From assembly GCF_030817495.1 (NCBI RefSeq), contig NZ_JAUSZK010000001.1, positions 5,311,001 through 5,375,000 on the forward strand: a stretch of DNA of 64,000 nt, written 5' to 3'. The stretch's first letter is position 1. Each line of letters opens with the position of its first letter. Below the pieces are notes generated by a model. It had not been told where the DNA came from. It did not search any database and was given only the letters and a program-made list of their open reading frames with translations. Shown here one piece after another: positions 21,559 to 30,195 of this stretch. Both the position numbers and the translations under genes were made by a program. The DNA is from Streptomyces sp. V3I7 (GTDB lineage: Bacteria > Actinomycetota > Actinomycetes > Streptomycetales > Streptomycetaceae).

Positions 21559-22494
21559 GTGACGTCGGTGAGCGAAGTGAGGCGGCCCCGGCCGTACGCG
21601 CCGAGCGCGGACCGGCCCCGGCGCACGACCGGCCACGGCGCCTGGTTCCTGGTGCTGCCCGCCCTGATCCCGATCCTCGTGCTCAGCGTCGGCCCGCTGC
21701 TCTACGGCATCCTGCTGGCCTTCACCGACGCCCAGTCCGGCCGCACTGCGTCCACCCAGTGGATCGGCGCCCTCAACTTCACGGATCTGCTCCGGGACAC
21801 CCTGTTCTGGGAGTCGTTCCGGATCGGGCTGCTCTGGGCGGTCGGAGTGACGGTGCCGCAGTTCCTGCTGGCGCTCGGCCTCGCCCTCCTGCTCGACCAG
21901 GACCTGCGGCTGCGCTGGCTGGCCCGGGCCCTCGCGATCATCCCCTGGGCCATGCCCGAGGTCGTGGTCGGCATCATGTGGCGGCTGGTCTACAACGCCG
22001 ACGCGGGCGTCCTCAACGAGGCCCTGCGCGACCTGGGTCTCGGCGACGGCCGGGACTGGCTCAGCGGGCTCGCCACCGCCCTGCCCGCGGTGATCGTCGT
22101 CGGCGTCTGGGCCGGGATGCCGCAGACCACGGTCGCCCTGCTCGCCGGCCTCCAGAACACCCCGCGCGAACTGCACGAGGCGGCCGCGGTGGACGGCGCG
22201 GGACCCTGGCGCCGCTTCCGCACGGTCACCTGGCCCGCGCTCAGACCGGTCGCGCTCGCCATCACCGCCCTCAACCTCATCTGGAACTTCAACTCCTTCG
22301 CCCTGGTCTACGTCCTGACCCAGGGCGGCCCCGGCGGACACACCCGGCTGCCCATGCTGTTCGCCTACGAAGAGGCCTTCCGCTACGGGCAGTTCGGCTA
22401 CGCGGCGGCGATGGGATGCGTGATGGTCGCGGTGATCTCGGTACTGCTCGCCGTCTTCCTCGTGGGCCGGCTGCGGGGAGGCGAGGACGCATGA
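21559..22494 (+). CDS. carbohydrate ABC transporter permease, MalF type
   Basis: 311 aa, about six transmembrane helices, the first at about 28-50 (WFLVLPALIPILVLSVGPLLYG). The cytoplasmic EAA loop reads ELHEAAAVDGAGPWRRFRTVTWPALRP, which docks on the ATPase. It belongs to the MalF/LacF permease family for sugars. GTG 21559 follows AAGGGG. The next permease starts at 22491, overlapping the stop by 4 bp (ATGA), so the two membrane subunits are coupled. It forms an operon with the second permease and the binding protein downstream. Confidence 0.92.
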   Translation: MTSVSEVRRPRPYAPSADRPRRTTGHGAWFLVLPALIPILVLSVGPLLYGILLAFTDAQSGRTASTQWIGALNFTDLLRDTLFWESFRIGLLWAVGVTVPQFLLALGLALLLDQDLRLRWLARALAIIPWAMPEVVVGIMWRLVYNADAGVLNEALRDLGLGDGRDWLSGLATALPAVIVVGVWAGMPQTTVALLAGLQNTPRELHEAAAVDGAGPWRRFRTVTWPALRPVALAITALNLIWNFNSFALVYVLTQGGPGGHTRLPMLFAYEEAFRYGQFGYAAAMGCVMVAVISVLLAVFLVGRLRGGEDA

Positions 22495-23336
22495 GGACCC
22501 GCGGCACCGGAGCACGCCTCGGCCGGCTCGGCCAGTACACGGCCCTGCTCGCCTATCTCGTCTTCCTCGCCTTCCCCTTCCTGTGGCTGCTCTCCATCGC
22601 CTTCAAGTCACCGCGCGAGCTGGGCAGCCTGCACCCCACCTGGATCCCAGATGATCCGACGTGGGCCAACTTCCGGCAGGCCTTCGACGAGCAGCCGCTG
22701 CTGCACGCCGCGCTCAACTCCCTGCTCACGGCAGCCGGGGCCGCGGTCGTCGCCGTGCTCATCGCCGTCCCGATGGCGTACGTCGTCGCCCGCCGCCGCA
22801 CGCTGCTCTCGCGGGCCGCCTCCGGCTGGGTCGTGGTCAGCCAGGCGTTCCCGTTCGTGCTGCTGATCATCCCGCTGTTCCTGGTGCTGAAGAACCTCCG
22901 GCTGATCGACTCCCTGTCCGGGCTGGTCCTGGTCTACGTCGTCTGGGCGCTGCCGTTCGCGCTGTGGATGCTCACCGGATACGTCCGGGCGGTCCCCGTG
23001 GAGCTGGAGGAGGCCGCGGCGGTCGACGGGGCCGGGCGGCTGCGCACGCTGGTGTCGGTGACGGCGCCGCTGCTGGCGCCCGGGATCGCGGCGACGGCGC
23101 TGTTCGCGTTCGTCACCGCGTGGAACGAGTTCTTCTTCGCGCTGGTGCTGCTGAAGACCCCGGACCAGCAGACGCTGCCCGTGGTCCTCACCCACTTCAT
23201 CGGCGCGGAGGGCGTAGCGGACCTCGGCCCGCTGGCCGCGGCCGCCTGCCTCGCGACGCTGCCCTCGCTGGTGGTGTTCGCGTTCATCCAGCGACGGATC
23301 ACGGGCGACATGGTCGCCGGGGCGGTGAAGAGCTGA
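22491..23336 (+). CDS. carbohydrate ABC transporter permease, MalG type
   Basis: 281 aa, six predicted membrane helices, from YTALLAYLVFLAFPFLWLLS onward. The EAA motif near residue 180 (ELEEAAAVDGAGRLRTLVSVTAPLLAPGI) contacts the nucleotide-binding subunit. It pairs with the MalF-type protein to form the channel. Its TGA stop overlaps the start of the lipoprotein gene (TGATG at 23334-23338), so translation is coupled. No ATPase gene is present nearby; in Streptomyces many such importers share the multiple-sugar ATPase MsiK. Confidence 0.92.
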   Translation: MRTRGTGARLGRLGQYTALLAYLVFLAFPFLWLLSIAFKSPRELGSLHPTWIPDDPTWANFRQAFDEQPLLHAALNSLLTAAGAAVVAVLIAVPMAYVVARRRTLLSRAASGWVVVSQAFPFVLLIIPLFLVLKNLRLIDSLSGLVLVYVVWALPFALWMLTGYVRAVPVELEEAAAVDGAGRLRTLVSVTAPLLAPGIAATALFAFVTAWNEFFFALVLLKTPDQQTLPVVLTHFIGAEGVADLGPLAAAACLATLPSLVVFAFIQRRITGDMVAGAVKS

Positions 23337-24613
23337 TGCGGACCACGAGACTGCTGGCCCTGGTGCTCCTGCTCCTGGCCACCGGATGCACCTCCGGCGC
23401 GGTGAAGGGCCACGGCCCGATCACCCTGCGCTTCCAGTCCCTGGCCTGGCAGGAGGAGTCCGTCGCCGCCAACAAGGAACTGGTCGAGGAGTGGAACGCC
23501 ACGCACCCCGGCATCAAGGTGGAGTACGTCCAGGGCAGTTGGGACGGCGTCCACGACCAGCTGCTCACCTCCTTCGAGGGCGGTGAGGCCCCGGACGTCA
23601 TCCACGACGCCTCCGACGACCTCGCTGACTTCGCCTACGGGGGCTACCTCGCCGACCTCACCCACCTGCTGCCCCGACGACTCAAGTCCGCGATACCCGA
23701 GCGCAGCTGGGAGACCGCCACCTTCGGCAAGGGTGTCTACGGCGTGCCGTTCCTCCAGGAGCCGCGGGTGCTCATCGCCAACACGGCATGGCTGCGCGAG
23801 TCCGGCGTACGGATACCGACGCCGCAACACCCGTGGAGCTGGGGAGAGTTCCGGAAGGTGACGAAACGGCTCAGCGGGCACGGCAAGTACGGTGTCGCCT
23901 GGCCACTGAAGGAGCCCGTCTCCGCGACGCTCAACCTGTCGCTGTCGGTGGGCGGGCGGCTCTTCCACCGGGGCGCGGACGGCAAGGTCGCCGTGCGCTT
24001 CGGGGCGGCCGACCAGGTGGTGCCGCGCACGGTCCACGACCAGGTCGCCGCCGACCGCAGCGCGCCCGGCTCGACGCTCGGCAGCGGCGGCTCGGACACC
24101 CTGCCCGGCTTCTTCGCGGGCAAGTACGCGATGGTCCCGCTGGGCTTCTCCTACCGCCAGCAGATCGTGCAGCAGGCGCCGAAGGGCTTCGACTGGCAGG
24201 TGCTGCCCGCGCCGGCCGGCGCCGGCGGGCTCACCCAGGGCGTCAGCCCGCAGACCCTGTCCGTCGCCGCGGACAGCCCGCACAAGAAGGAGGCCGCCGC
24301 GTTCGTCGACTTCCTGCTGCGGCCGCCCCACATGGTGCGGCTGGCCCTCGGCGACTGGATGCTGCCCACCGGTACCGAGGCCCTGAAGGACCCGGCCCTG
24401 CACACCGCGAAGAACGGCTGGGCCACCGGCACCGCCCTCGCGGCCCACCTGCGCTCCGCGCCCGCCCAGTCCGTACGCGGCTACCCGGAGTGGAAGGACA
24501 AGGTGGCCACCCCGGCCCTCCAGGAGTACTACAGCGGCGCGATCGGCGACGCCGAGCTGCGCCGCCGCCTTGAACGGGACGGCAACCTGGTCCTCGCCCG
24601 CTACCAGCGCTGA
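23336..24613 (+). CDS. extracellular sugar-binding lipoprotein of ABC importer
   Basis: 425 aa. It has a lipoprotein signal with lipobox LLATGC (Cys19), so the protein is lipid-anchored on the outer face. The remainder is a family 1 solute-binding fold: ITLRFQSLAWQEESVAANKELVEEWNATHPGIKVEYVQGS, APDVIHDASDDLADFA and TFGKGVYGVPFLQEPRVLIANT are typical of MalE/UgpB-like proteins. It delivers the sugar to the two preceding permeases. The ligand cannot be read from the sequence. There is no local regulator gene; the upstream intergenic region shows no clear DasR- or LacI-type operator to my eye. Confidence 0.92.
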   Translation: MRTTRLLALVLLLLATGCTSGAVKGHGPITLRFQSLAWQEESVAANKELVEEWNATHPGIKVEYVQGSWDGVHDQLLTSFEGGEAPDVIHDASDDLADFAYGGYLADLTHLLPRRLKSAIPERSWETATFGKGVYGVPFLQEPRVLIANTAWLRESGVRIPTPQHPWSWGEFRKVTKRLSGHGKYGVAWPLKEPVSATLNLSLSVGGRLFHRGADGKVAVRFGAADQVVPRTVHDQVAADRSAPGSTLGSGGSDTLPGFFAGKYAMVPLGFSYRQQIVQQAPKGFDWQVLPAPAGAGGLTQGVSPQTLSVAADSPHKKEAAAFVDFLLRPPHMVRLALGDWMLPTGTEALKDPALHTAKNGWATGTALAAHLRSAPAQSVRGYPEWKDKVATPALQEYYSGAIGDAELRRRLERDGNLVLARYQR

Positions 24614-24808
24614 GGGAGTGGGGGGAGCCGGGGCCGGCTGGCAAGCACAACACGGCGATCGCGCCGCCTTGTTGAACAAGTCACAGCAGGGTGAAGAGGT
24701 TGCCGAGCGGCCGTTCGATCGGTCAGAGTTTCGCCAACCCGGCGTGCCGGGCCGCGGCCGCCGCGCCCGCCCCCACGGGGCACGGCGGCCGCACCCTAGG
24801 GTGTGCGG

Positions 24809-25354
24809 ATGACGACGTATGCGGCGCTGCTGCGCGGAATCAACGTGGGCGGCAAGAAGAAGGTCCCGATGGCCGAGCTGCGGGGGCTCATGGAGGGCCT
24901 CGGCCATCACGGCGTACGCACCCATCTCCAGAGCGGTCAAGCCGTGTTCACCGCCGACCGCGGCGACGAGCAGTCCCTCGCCGCGGAGTTGACGGAGGCC
25001 ATCGAGGCGCACTTCGGCTTCCCGGTCGACGTGCTCGTACGCGACCACGCCTACCTCAGGGCCGTCGCCGACGCCTGCCCCTTCCCGGCCGCCGAGCTGG
25101 CGCCCAAGCAGCTCCACGTCACGTACTTCTCCGCCCCCGTCGACGCGGAGCGCTTCGCCGCCATCGACCAGGCGGCCCATCTCCCCGAGGAGTTCCGCCT
25201 CGGCGACCACGCCCTCTACCTGTACGCCCCTGACGGCCTCGGCCGCTCCAAGCTCGCCGAGGCCCTGTCCCGGCCGCGGATCACCAAGGGGCTGATCGCC
25301 ACCAGCCGCAACTGGAACACGGTCGTCAAACTGGTGGAGATGACGGCAGGTTGA
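24809..25354 (+). CDS. DUF1697 family protein
   Basis: 181 aa from ATG 24809 (GTG 24803 is an alternative). The signature YAALLRGINVGGKKKVPMAELR opens the protein, and the C-terminal TSRNWNTVVKLVEM is the other conserved block. Members are small ferredoxin-like-fold proteins found in many bacteria, of unknown function. The 195 bp before it hold no gene; I see only a GC-rich spacer. It stands alone, with 42 bp to the panE remnant. Confidence 0.9.
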   Translation: MTTYAALLRGINVGGKKKVPMAELRGLMEGLGHHGVRTHLQSGQAVFTADRGDEQSLAAELTEAIEAHFGFPVDVLVRDHAYLRAVADACPFPAAELAPKQLHVTYFSAPVDAERFAAIDQAAHLPEEFRLGDHALYLYAPDGLGRSKLAEALSRPRITKGLIATSRNWNTVVKLVEMTAG

Positions 25355-25396
25355 GCCGCAGCGCGCAGACGCGGCGGGTGTGCGAGGCTCGGGCCC

Positions 25397-25624
25397 ATGC
25401 GCTACATCATCATCGGGGCAGGGGCGGTCGGCGGCACCGTCGGAGGACGGCTCGCCCAGGCGGGGCGCGAGGTCGTCCTCCTCGGCCGCCTGCGCGGCGT
25501 ACCGACGCCGCTGAACGCCCTGCTCCAGCGGCTCGCCAACCACTTCGCGCGCGAGCACCGCCCGGCCGGGTCGCTGCCGGCCGACGAGCTGATGCGGCTG
25601 GCCGACGCCGAAGCGGACCACTGA
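25397..25624 (+). pseudogene. internally deleted 2-dehydropantoate 2-reductase (panE/apbA) remnant
   Basis: 75 codons. The first 31 residues, starting MRYIIIGAGAVGGTVGGRLA, are the Rossmann nucleotide-binding start of ketopantoate reductase-like proteins. From residue 34 the text jumps to a C-terminal-domain segment (GVPTPLNALLQRLANHFAREHRPAGSLPADELMRL), which normally lies about 250 residues later. The two ends are joined in frame, so the central NADPH and substrate domain is gone. Full-length relatives are about 300-350 aa. The product could still be made as a small peptide but cannot be the enzyme. Confidence 0.75.
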
Positions 25625-25633
25625 CAGTCCCCG

Positions 25634-25706
25634 AATTGGACCTGGCAGTCCCGAATTGGACCTGCCAGTCCCCAAGTGGACCACTGACAGGCCCCCGGAT
25701 TGGACC
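25634..25706. repeat. four phased AATTGGACC-type repeats (operator-like)
   Basis: The 9-base core AATTGGACC occurs at 25634 and 25654, AAGTGGACC at 25674, and GATTGGACC at 25698. The starts are 20, 20 and 24 bases apart, so the first three lie on one face of the helix. Each is preceded by a CAGTCC- or CAGGCC-like stretch. The array begins 10 bp past the panE remnant stop and ends 37 bp before the DsbA-like gene. It looks like a multi-site operator; MocR/PdxR-type regulators use similar cores, but that link is inference. Confidence 0.6.
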
Positions 25707-25742
25707 AGAACCGCGGGCCGTCGGCGACCTAACGTCGTCGGC

Positions 25743-26360
25743 ATGACGCAGACCGAGACGACCGCCGTCGACCTCTTCTTCGACCCCGCCTGCCCCTTCG
25801 CCTGGATCACCTCCCGCTGGCTGCTGGAGGTCGAGCGCGAGCGCCCGCTCGACCTCCGCTTCCGCGTGATGAGCCTGTACCTGCACAACACCGGCAACGA
25901 ACTCTCCGACTGGTACCGCGACCTGGTCGACCGGTCCATCGGGCCGGTGCGCGTCGCCGTGGCCGCCGCCGAGCGGCACGGGGAGAAGATCCTGCGGGAC
26001 CTGTACACCGCGCTCGGCACCCGGATCCACGACCGCGGCATCAAGGACTACGACGCCGTGATCGCCGACGCCCTCGCCGAACTGGGACTCCCGGCGGACC
26101 TGGCGGACGCCGCCCACGACCCCTCCTACGACGACGCGCTGCGCCGCAGCCACGAGGCGGGTGCCGAGCCGGAGTCGGGCGCCTACGTGGGCACACCCAC
26201 GGTCCACGTCGACGGAACGGTGTGGTTCGGCCCGGTGCTCCGCGCCATTCCCCGCGGCGCCGCGGCCGCCGAACTCTTCGACAGCTTCCGTGTGTTGGCC
26301 AACCACCCGGACTTCTTCGAACTCAAGCGCACCCGCACGGGCGGACTCTCCTTCGACTGA
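25743..26360 (+). CDS. DsbA/thioredoxin-fold oxidoreductase (Rv2466c-like)
   Basis: 205 aa. A thioredoxin-fold start (VDLFFDPACPFAWITSRWLLEVE) places a single active-site Cys in CPFA, with no CxxC. A helical insertion follows, then the cis-Pro loop YVGTPTVHVDG. The overall pattern matches mycothiol-dependent nitroreductase/mycoredoxin-like Rv2466c proteins of actinobacteria. It probably works in the cytosol, as there is no signal peptide, in redox or stress defence. ATG 25743 starts the alignment. The upstream repeat array suggests specific transcription control. Confidence 0.85.
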   Translation: MTQTETTAVDLFFDPACPFAWITSRWLLEVERERPLDLRFRVMSLYLHNTGNELSDWYRDLVDRSIGPVRVAVAAAERHGEKILRDLYTALGTRIHDRGIKDYDAVIADALAELGLPADLADAAHDPSYDDALRRSHEAGAEPESGAYVGTPTVHVDGTVWFGPVLRAIPRGAAAAELFDSFRVLANHPDFFELKRTRTGGLSFD

Positions 26361-26470
26361 ACCGGCATCGAGGCCCACAGCGACGTGCCGCCCCGCCCCC
26401 TCGTCAGCGGACCGACGTCACCGGGGAGCGCCGGTCCGTAGACGGGCTCCCGGCGCCGGTCGAGGCGCTC

Positions 26471-27208
26471 TCAGGCCCCGATGGCCGCCAGTACCGGCAC
26501 CCGTGCCGCGTCGTACCGCTCCAGCAGCACCCGCGCCACTTCAGGAGCCGGGCCCAGTACGTCCGCCAGGACGTCCGCCTCGGCCGCGCCACGCGCGATG
26601 CGGTCCGGGAGGAAGCCGGGGGCCAGGACGTAGGGCGCGACCGCGACCCGGTCGCAGCCGAGGGCCCGCAGGTCCCGCACCGCGTCCTCGGTGCGGGGAA
26701 GGGAGGCGGAGGCGAACGCAGGTCGCACGGCGCACCATCCGGTGTGCCGCCACTCCCGCGCGATTTCTGCGATCACTGCGATCGCCTCCGGGTCGGAGGA
26801 CCCCGCCGAGGCCAGCACGACCCCGGTCGAGGACTTGTCGGCGGACGTCAACCCCGCCTCGTACAACCGGCGTTCGAGCGCCGACAGCAGCAGCGGCGAA
26901 GGGCCGAGCACCTCCGCCTGCCGGATCCGCAGCCGGGCCGGGGCGTCCCGCAGGACCGCCGGGATGTCGGACTTCGCGTGGAACGCGCGGGTCAGGAGGA
27001 GGGGGAGGGCTACGACGTCCCGTACGTCCTGTGCCGCCAAGGACTCCAACACCCCATGTACCGAAGGCAGGTTGAAGTCCAGGAAGCCGGTCTCCACGCG
27101 CAGCCCCGGCCGCAGGGACCGCACCCGGCGCACGAGGGCGTGCACGGTCGCGGCGTGCCGCGGGTCGCGGCTGCCGTGGGCGATGACGAGAAGGACCGGT
27201 GCACGCAT
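26471..27208 (-). CDS. cbiX: sirohydrochlorin chelatase (CbiX type)
   Basis: 245 aa. Two CbiX half-domains, each with a His-containing strand: the first begins VLLVIAHGSRDPRHA, and the second carries GVVLASAGSSDPEA and a VAVAPYVLAPGFLPDRI segment. The enzyme inserts iron (or cobalt) into sirohydrochlorin. At the end of the sulfur operon it would be SirB-like and make siroheme for the sulfite reductase at 34063. Start ATG 27208 is 6 bp from the permease stop. The 110 bp after its stop face the DsbA-like gene and contain only GC-rich repeats. Confidence 0.88.
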   Translation of the reverse strand: MRAPVLLVIAHGSRDPRHAATVHALVRRVRSLRPGLRVETGFLDFNLPSVHGVLESLAAQDVRDVVALPLLLTRAFHAKSDIPAVLRDAPARLRIRQAEVLGPSPLLLSALERRLYEAGLTSADKSSTGVVLASAGSSDPEAIAVIAEIAREWRHTGWCAVRPAFASASLPRTEDAVRDLRALGCDRVAVAPYVLAPGFLPDRIARGAAEADVLADVLGPAPEVARVLLERYDAARVPVLAAIGA

Positions 27209-27214
27209 GGTGGT

Positions 27215-28141
27215 TCAGCTCCTCACCAGCAGACCGCGGCTGCGCAGCACCCAGCGCTCCAGCGGGCTGAAGATCAGCAGGTCGATGGCGATGCCGACGA
27301 ACAGGATGAGCAGGATCGCCTCGAACACCATCGCCATGTCGCTCGCCGTGCGGCCGTTCTCCAGCAACTGGCCGAGGCCCACGCCCAGATCGGGGAAGTT
27401 CGCGATGATCTCCGCCGCCATCAGCGAGCGCCACGAGAACGCCCAGCCCTGCTTCAGACCCGCCACATAGCCCGGCATCGCCGCAGGCAGCGTGACGTGC
27501 CGTACGCCCTTCAGCCCCGTCGCGCCCATCGTGCGGCCCGCGCGGACGAACAGCGGGGACACCTGATCGACGCCGGAGACCAGCCCGTTGGCGATGGACG
27601 GGACGGCGCCGAGCAGGATCACCGCGTACATCATCGAGTTGTTCAGGCCCAGCCAGATCACGGCCGGCGGCACCCACGCCACCGACGGCAGCGACTGGAG
27701 CCCGGACAGGATCGGGCCGATGGCCGCGCGCACGAACTTCACCCGGGCCACCAGCAGACCCAGCGGGGTGCCGATGAGCAGCGCGAAGAAGAAGCCGAGC
27801 AGACCGCGCGAGACGCTCGTCCAGATGTAGCCGAGCAGGGTGCCCTGGAGCCAGGCCTGTTCGACCGCGTGCCACACCGCCGCCGGCGAGGGCAGCTTGG
27901 TGGGGTCGTCGACGACCTTGAGGGAGATCAGCCCCTGCCAGACCACCAGCACCACGAGGATCGCGGTGACCGGCGGGACGATCTTGCCGACGAACGTCTG
28001 CCGCAGGCTCGGCCGGCCGGTGGCGGTCACCTCCAGCGCGTCGAGCCCCGCCCCGATGCTGGCGCCGTCCTGCCCGCGGCCCGCGTCCTCGGCGCTCTCG
28101 GGGGCCGCCTCCGCGGCGGTCTTCGTGTCAGTGCTGGCCAT
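27215..28141 (-). CDS. ssuC: sulfonate/taurine ABC transporter permease
   Basis: 308 aa. A hydrophilic N-terminal 40 residues is followed by about six membrane helices (for example TAILVVLVVWQGLISL). The SsuC/TauC-like permease block SLPSVAWVPPAVIWLGLNNSMMYAVILLGAVPSIANGLVSGVDQV includes the ATPase-docking loop. It imports aliphatic sulfonates or related sulfur compounds for desulfonation. ATG 28141 overlaps the end of the ATPase gene by 14 bp, so translation is coupled. The exact substrate cannot be told from sequence alone. Confidence 0.9.
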   Translation of the reverse strand: MASTDTKTAAEAAPESAEDAGRGQDGASIGAGLDALEVTATGRPSLRQTFVGKIVPPVTAILVVLVVWQGLISLKVVDDPTKLPSPAAVWHAVEQAWLQGTLLGYIWTSVSRGLLGFFFALLIGTPLGLLVARVKFVRAAIGPILSGLQSLPSVAWVPPAVIWLGLNNSMMYAVILLGAVPSIANGLVSGVDQVSPLFVRAGRTMGATGLKGVRHVTLPAAMPGYVAGLKQGWAFSWRSLMAAEIIANFPDLGVGLGQLLENGRTASDMAMVFEAILLILFVGIAIDLLIFSPLERWVLRSRGLLVRS

Positions 28142-28925
28142 GGCGGCGGATCTCCCCACGCAGGACTTCGGTGATCTCGAGGGACAGCTCCGCGACGGGC
28201 GCGTCCTCGATGCGGCGCGGCTGCGGGATGTCGACCGCCCACTCACGGGCCACCCGGCCCGGCCGCGAGGACAGCAGCACGACCCGCTGCGCGAGCCGCA
28301 CCGCCTCGCGCACGTTGTGCGTCACGAACAGCACGGACAGCCCGGTCTCCGCCCAGATGCGGGTCAGCTCGTCGTGCAGCACGTCCCGGGTGATGGCGTC
28401 CAGGGCCGCGAACGGCTCGTCCATCAGCAGCAGGCCGCTCTCCTGGGCCAGCGCCCGCGCCATCGCCACCCGCTGGCGCATGCCGCCGGACAGCTCGTGC
28501 ACGCGCTTGCCGTACGCGCCCTTCAGCCGGACCAGCTCCAGCAGCTCCTCGGCCCGGCCGCGCCGCTCCGGCTTCGCCACCCCCCGCAGTTTCAGGGCGA
28601 GTTCGATGTTCTTGCCCGCGGTCAGCCACGGGAAGAGCGCGTGCTCCTGGAACATCAGGGCCGGGCGGCCGTCGGTCGTGATCGAGCCCGTGCTGGGCCT
28701 GTCGAGACCGGCGACCAGGTTCAGCAGGGTCGACTTGCCGCAGCCCGAGGCCCCCAGGAGGGTGACGAACTCGCCGGGCGCGACGTCGAGGCTGATGTCG
28801 TCCAGGACGAGCTGCTGCCCGCCCGGCGTCGGATACGACTTCGAGACCCGCTCCAGGCGTGCCGCGTACGCGCCGGACTCCGCGGTCGTCTCGTCGGCCG
28901 TGGCGAGGGTCGTGGTCGTGGCCAT
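28128..28925 (-). CDS. ssuB: sulfonate/taurine ABC transporter ATPase
   Basis: 265 aa. Walker A is GASGCGKSTL, the Q-loop is MFQEHALFPWL, the signature is LSGGMRQRVAMARAL, Walker B is LLLMDEPFAALD, and the switch His is in FVTHNVREA. This is the complete ATPase of an SsuB/TauB-like importer. The start is put at ATG 28925 because GGAGG lies eight bases before it; a GTG three codons upstream overlaps that ribosome site. The gene sits between the binding-protein and permease genes. Confidence 0.92.
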   Translation of the reverse strand: MATTTTLATADETTAESGAYAARLERVSKSYPTPGGQQLVLDDISLDVAPGEFVTLLGASGCGKSTLLNLVAGLDRPSTGSITTDGRPALMFQEHALFPWLTAGKNIELALKLRGVAKPERRGRAEELLELVRLKGAYGKRVHELSGGMRQRVAMARALAQESGLLLMDEPFAALDAITRDVLHDELTRIWAETGLSVLFVTHNVREAVRLAQRVVLLSSRPGRVAREWAVDIPQPRRIEDAPVAELSLEITEVLRGEIRRHGQH

Positions 28926-28961
28926 GGTCGTCACCTCCTGGGAGAAGGACGGGAGTTGGGG

Positions 28962-30083
28962 TCAGCTGCTGCCGAGACCGGCGGCGTCCACCGGTCCCCG
29001 GCCGCCGGACTCGAGGACCTTGTTGAGGAGGCTGAGGTCGTAGATGCCCTTCAGGTCCGGCCGGTCGAGCAGTCCGGCCTTGACCGCGTGCGCCGCCTCG
29101 GTCTTGAGGGTGGCGGCTAGCGGGTCGTCGGTGATGCGGATCGAGTTCCAGGCCGGGTCCAGGACGTCCGCGGGGAGCGCCTTGCCGGTGTCCGACGCGA
29201 GCTGGTCGTTCGCCGCCGCCTTCGCCCGGTCCGGGTGGGCGGTGATCCACCGGTTGGTCTCGACGGAGGCCTTCAGCACCGCCTCGACGGCCTTCGGGTG
29301 CTCCTTGAGGAACTTCTGCGACACGATGACGTTGGTGATCACGAACTTCTTGTCGGGCCACAGCGCCGACTCGTCGAGCAGCACCTTGCCGCCCTCGGCG
29401 ACCAGCTTGGACGCGGTCGGCTCCGGCACCCACGCGCCGTCCACGGAACCGGACTTGAAGGCGTCCGGGGTCACCTTGTTGTCGCTGCGGACGACCGTGA
29501 CGTCGCCCTTGCCGCTCTGCGCGTCGACCTTCCAGCCCTGCTCGGCGGCCCAGTTGAGGAACGCGACGTCCTGTGTGTTGCCGAGCTGGGGCGTTGCGAT
29601 CTTCTTGCCCTTGATGTCCTTCAGCGACTTGATCTTCTTCGGGTCGACCACGAGCTTCACGCCGCCCGAGGCCGAACCGCCGATGATCTTCAGGCTCTTG
29701 CCGCCGGACTTGGTGTAGCCGTTGATCGCCGGGGAGGGGCCGATCCAGCCGATGTCGATCGAGCCGGAGTTGAGCGCCTCGATCTCGGACGGGCCCGCGT
29801 TGAAGGTGGCGTACTCGGCCTTGGTGCCGCCGAGTTCCTTCTGGAAGATGCCCTGCTGCCGGCCGACCAGCGCGGTCGCGTGCGTCAGGTTGCCGAAGTA
29901 GCCGATCTTCACGGTGTCGAGACCGTCGGTCTTCCTCGCCCCGGCGGCGACCTTCTGGTTGGCGGTGTCGTCCTTGGCCTGGGAGCCGTAACCGCAGGCG
30001 GTGAGCGCGAGGAGGGGGAGCGCGGCGACCACGGCGAGGCCGTGGCGCAGCGGCGTACTGCGGGACGGGCGGTTGGCAGGCAC
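28962..30083 (-). CDS. ssuA: sulfonate-type ABC transporter substrate-binding lipoprotein
   Basis: 373 aa from GTG 30083, with GAGAGGA nine bases upstream. Signal peptide with lipobox LLALTAC gives a lipid-anchored protein. The body is a family 15-like sulfonate/nitrate-binding fold: DTVKIGYFGNLTHATALVGRQQG, FNAGPSEIEALNSGSIDIGWIGPSPAINGY, and LKDIKGKKIATPQLGNTQD. It captures organosulfur ligands for SsuB/SsuC. It follows cysN by about 220 bp, a gap that holds a 34-codon reading frame and a small hairpin. Confidence 0.9.
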   Translation of the reverse strand: MPANRPSRSTPLRHGLAVVAALPLLALTACGYGSQAKDDTANQKVAAGARKTDGLDTVKIGYFGNLTHATALVGRQQGIFQKELGGTKAEYATFNAGPSEIEALNSGSIDIGWIGPSPAINGYTKSGGKSLKIIGGSASGGVKLVVDPKKIKSLKDIKGKKIATPQLGNTQDVAFLNWAAEQGWKVDAQSGKGDVTVVRSDNKVTPDAFKSGSVDGAWVPEPTASKLVAEGGKVLLDESALWPDKKFVITNVIVSQKFLKEHPKAVEAVLKASVETNRWITAHPDRAKAAANDQLASDTGKALPADVLDPAWNSIRITDDPLAATLKTEAAHAVKAGLLDRPDLKGIYDLSLLNKVLESGGRGPVDAAGLGSS

Positions 30084-30195
30084 GGGAGGTGTTCCTCTCG
30101 TTGGCCCGGCGGTCACGGCCTGTGAGGCCGCGGCCGGGAGTTCGGCAAGGGAGGTCTTCGTCGCATACGGAACGGGGGCACGCGGTGCGCGTACG

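Noticed and set aside
22934..26044. Minus-strand frame of over 1,000 codons across the ABC importer and DUF1697 genes
   Set aside because: It lies opposite five recognised genes and shows no domain or start context; an artefact of few stops in GC-rich DNA.
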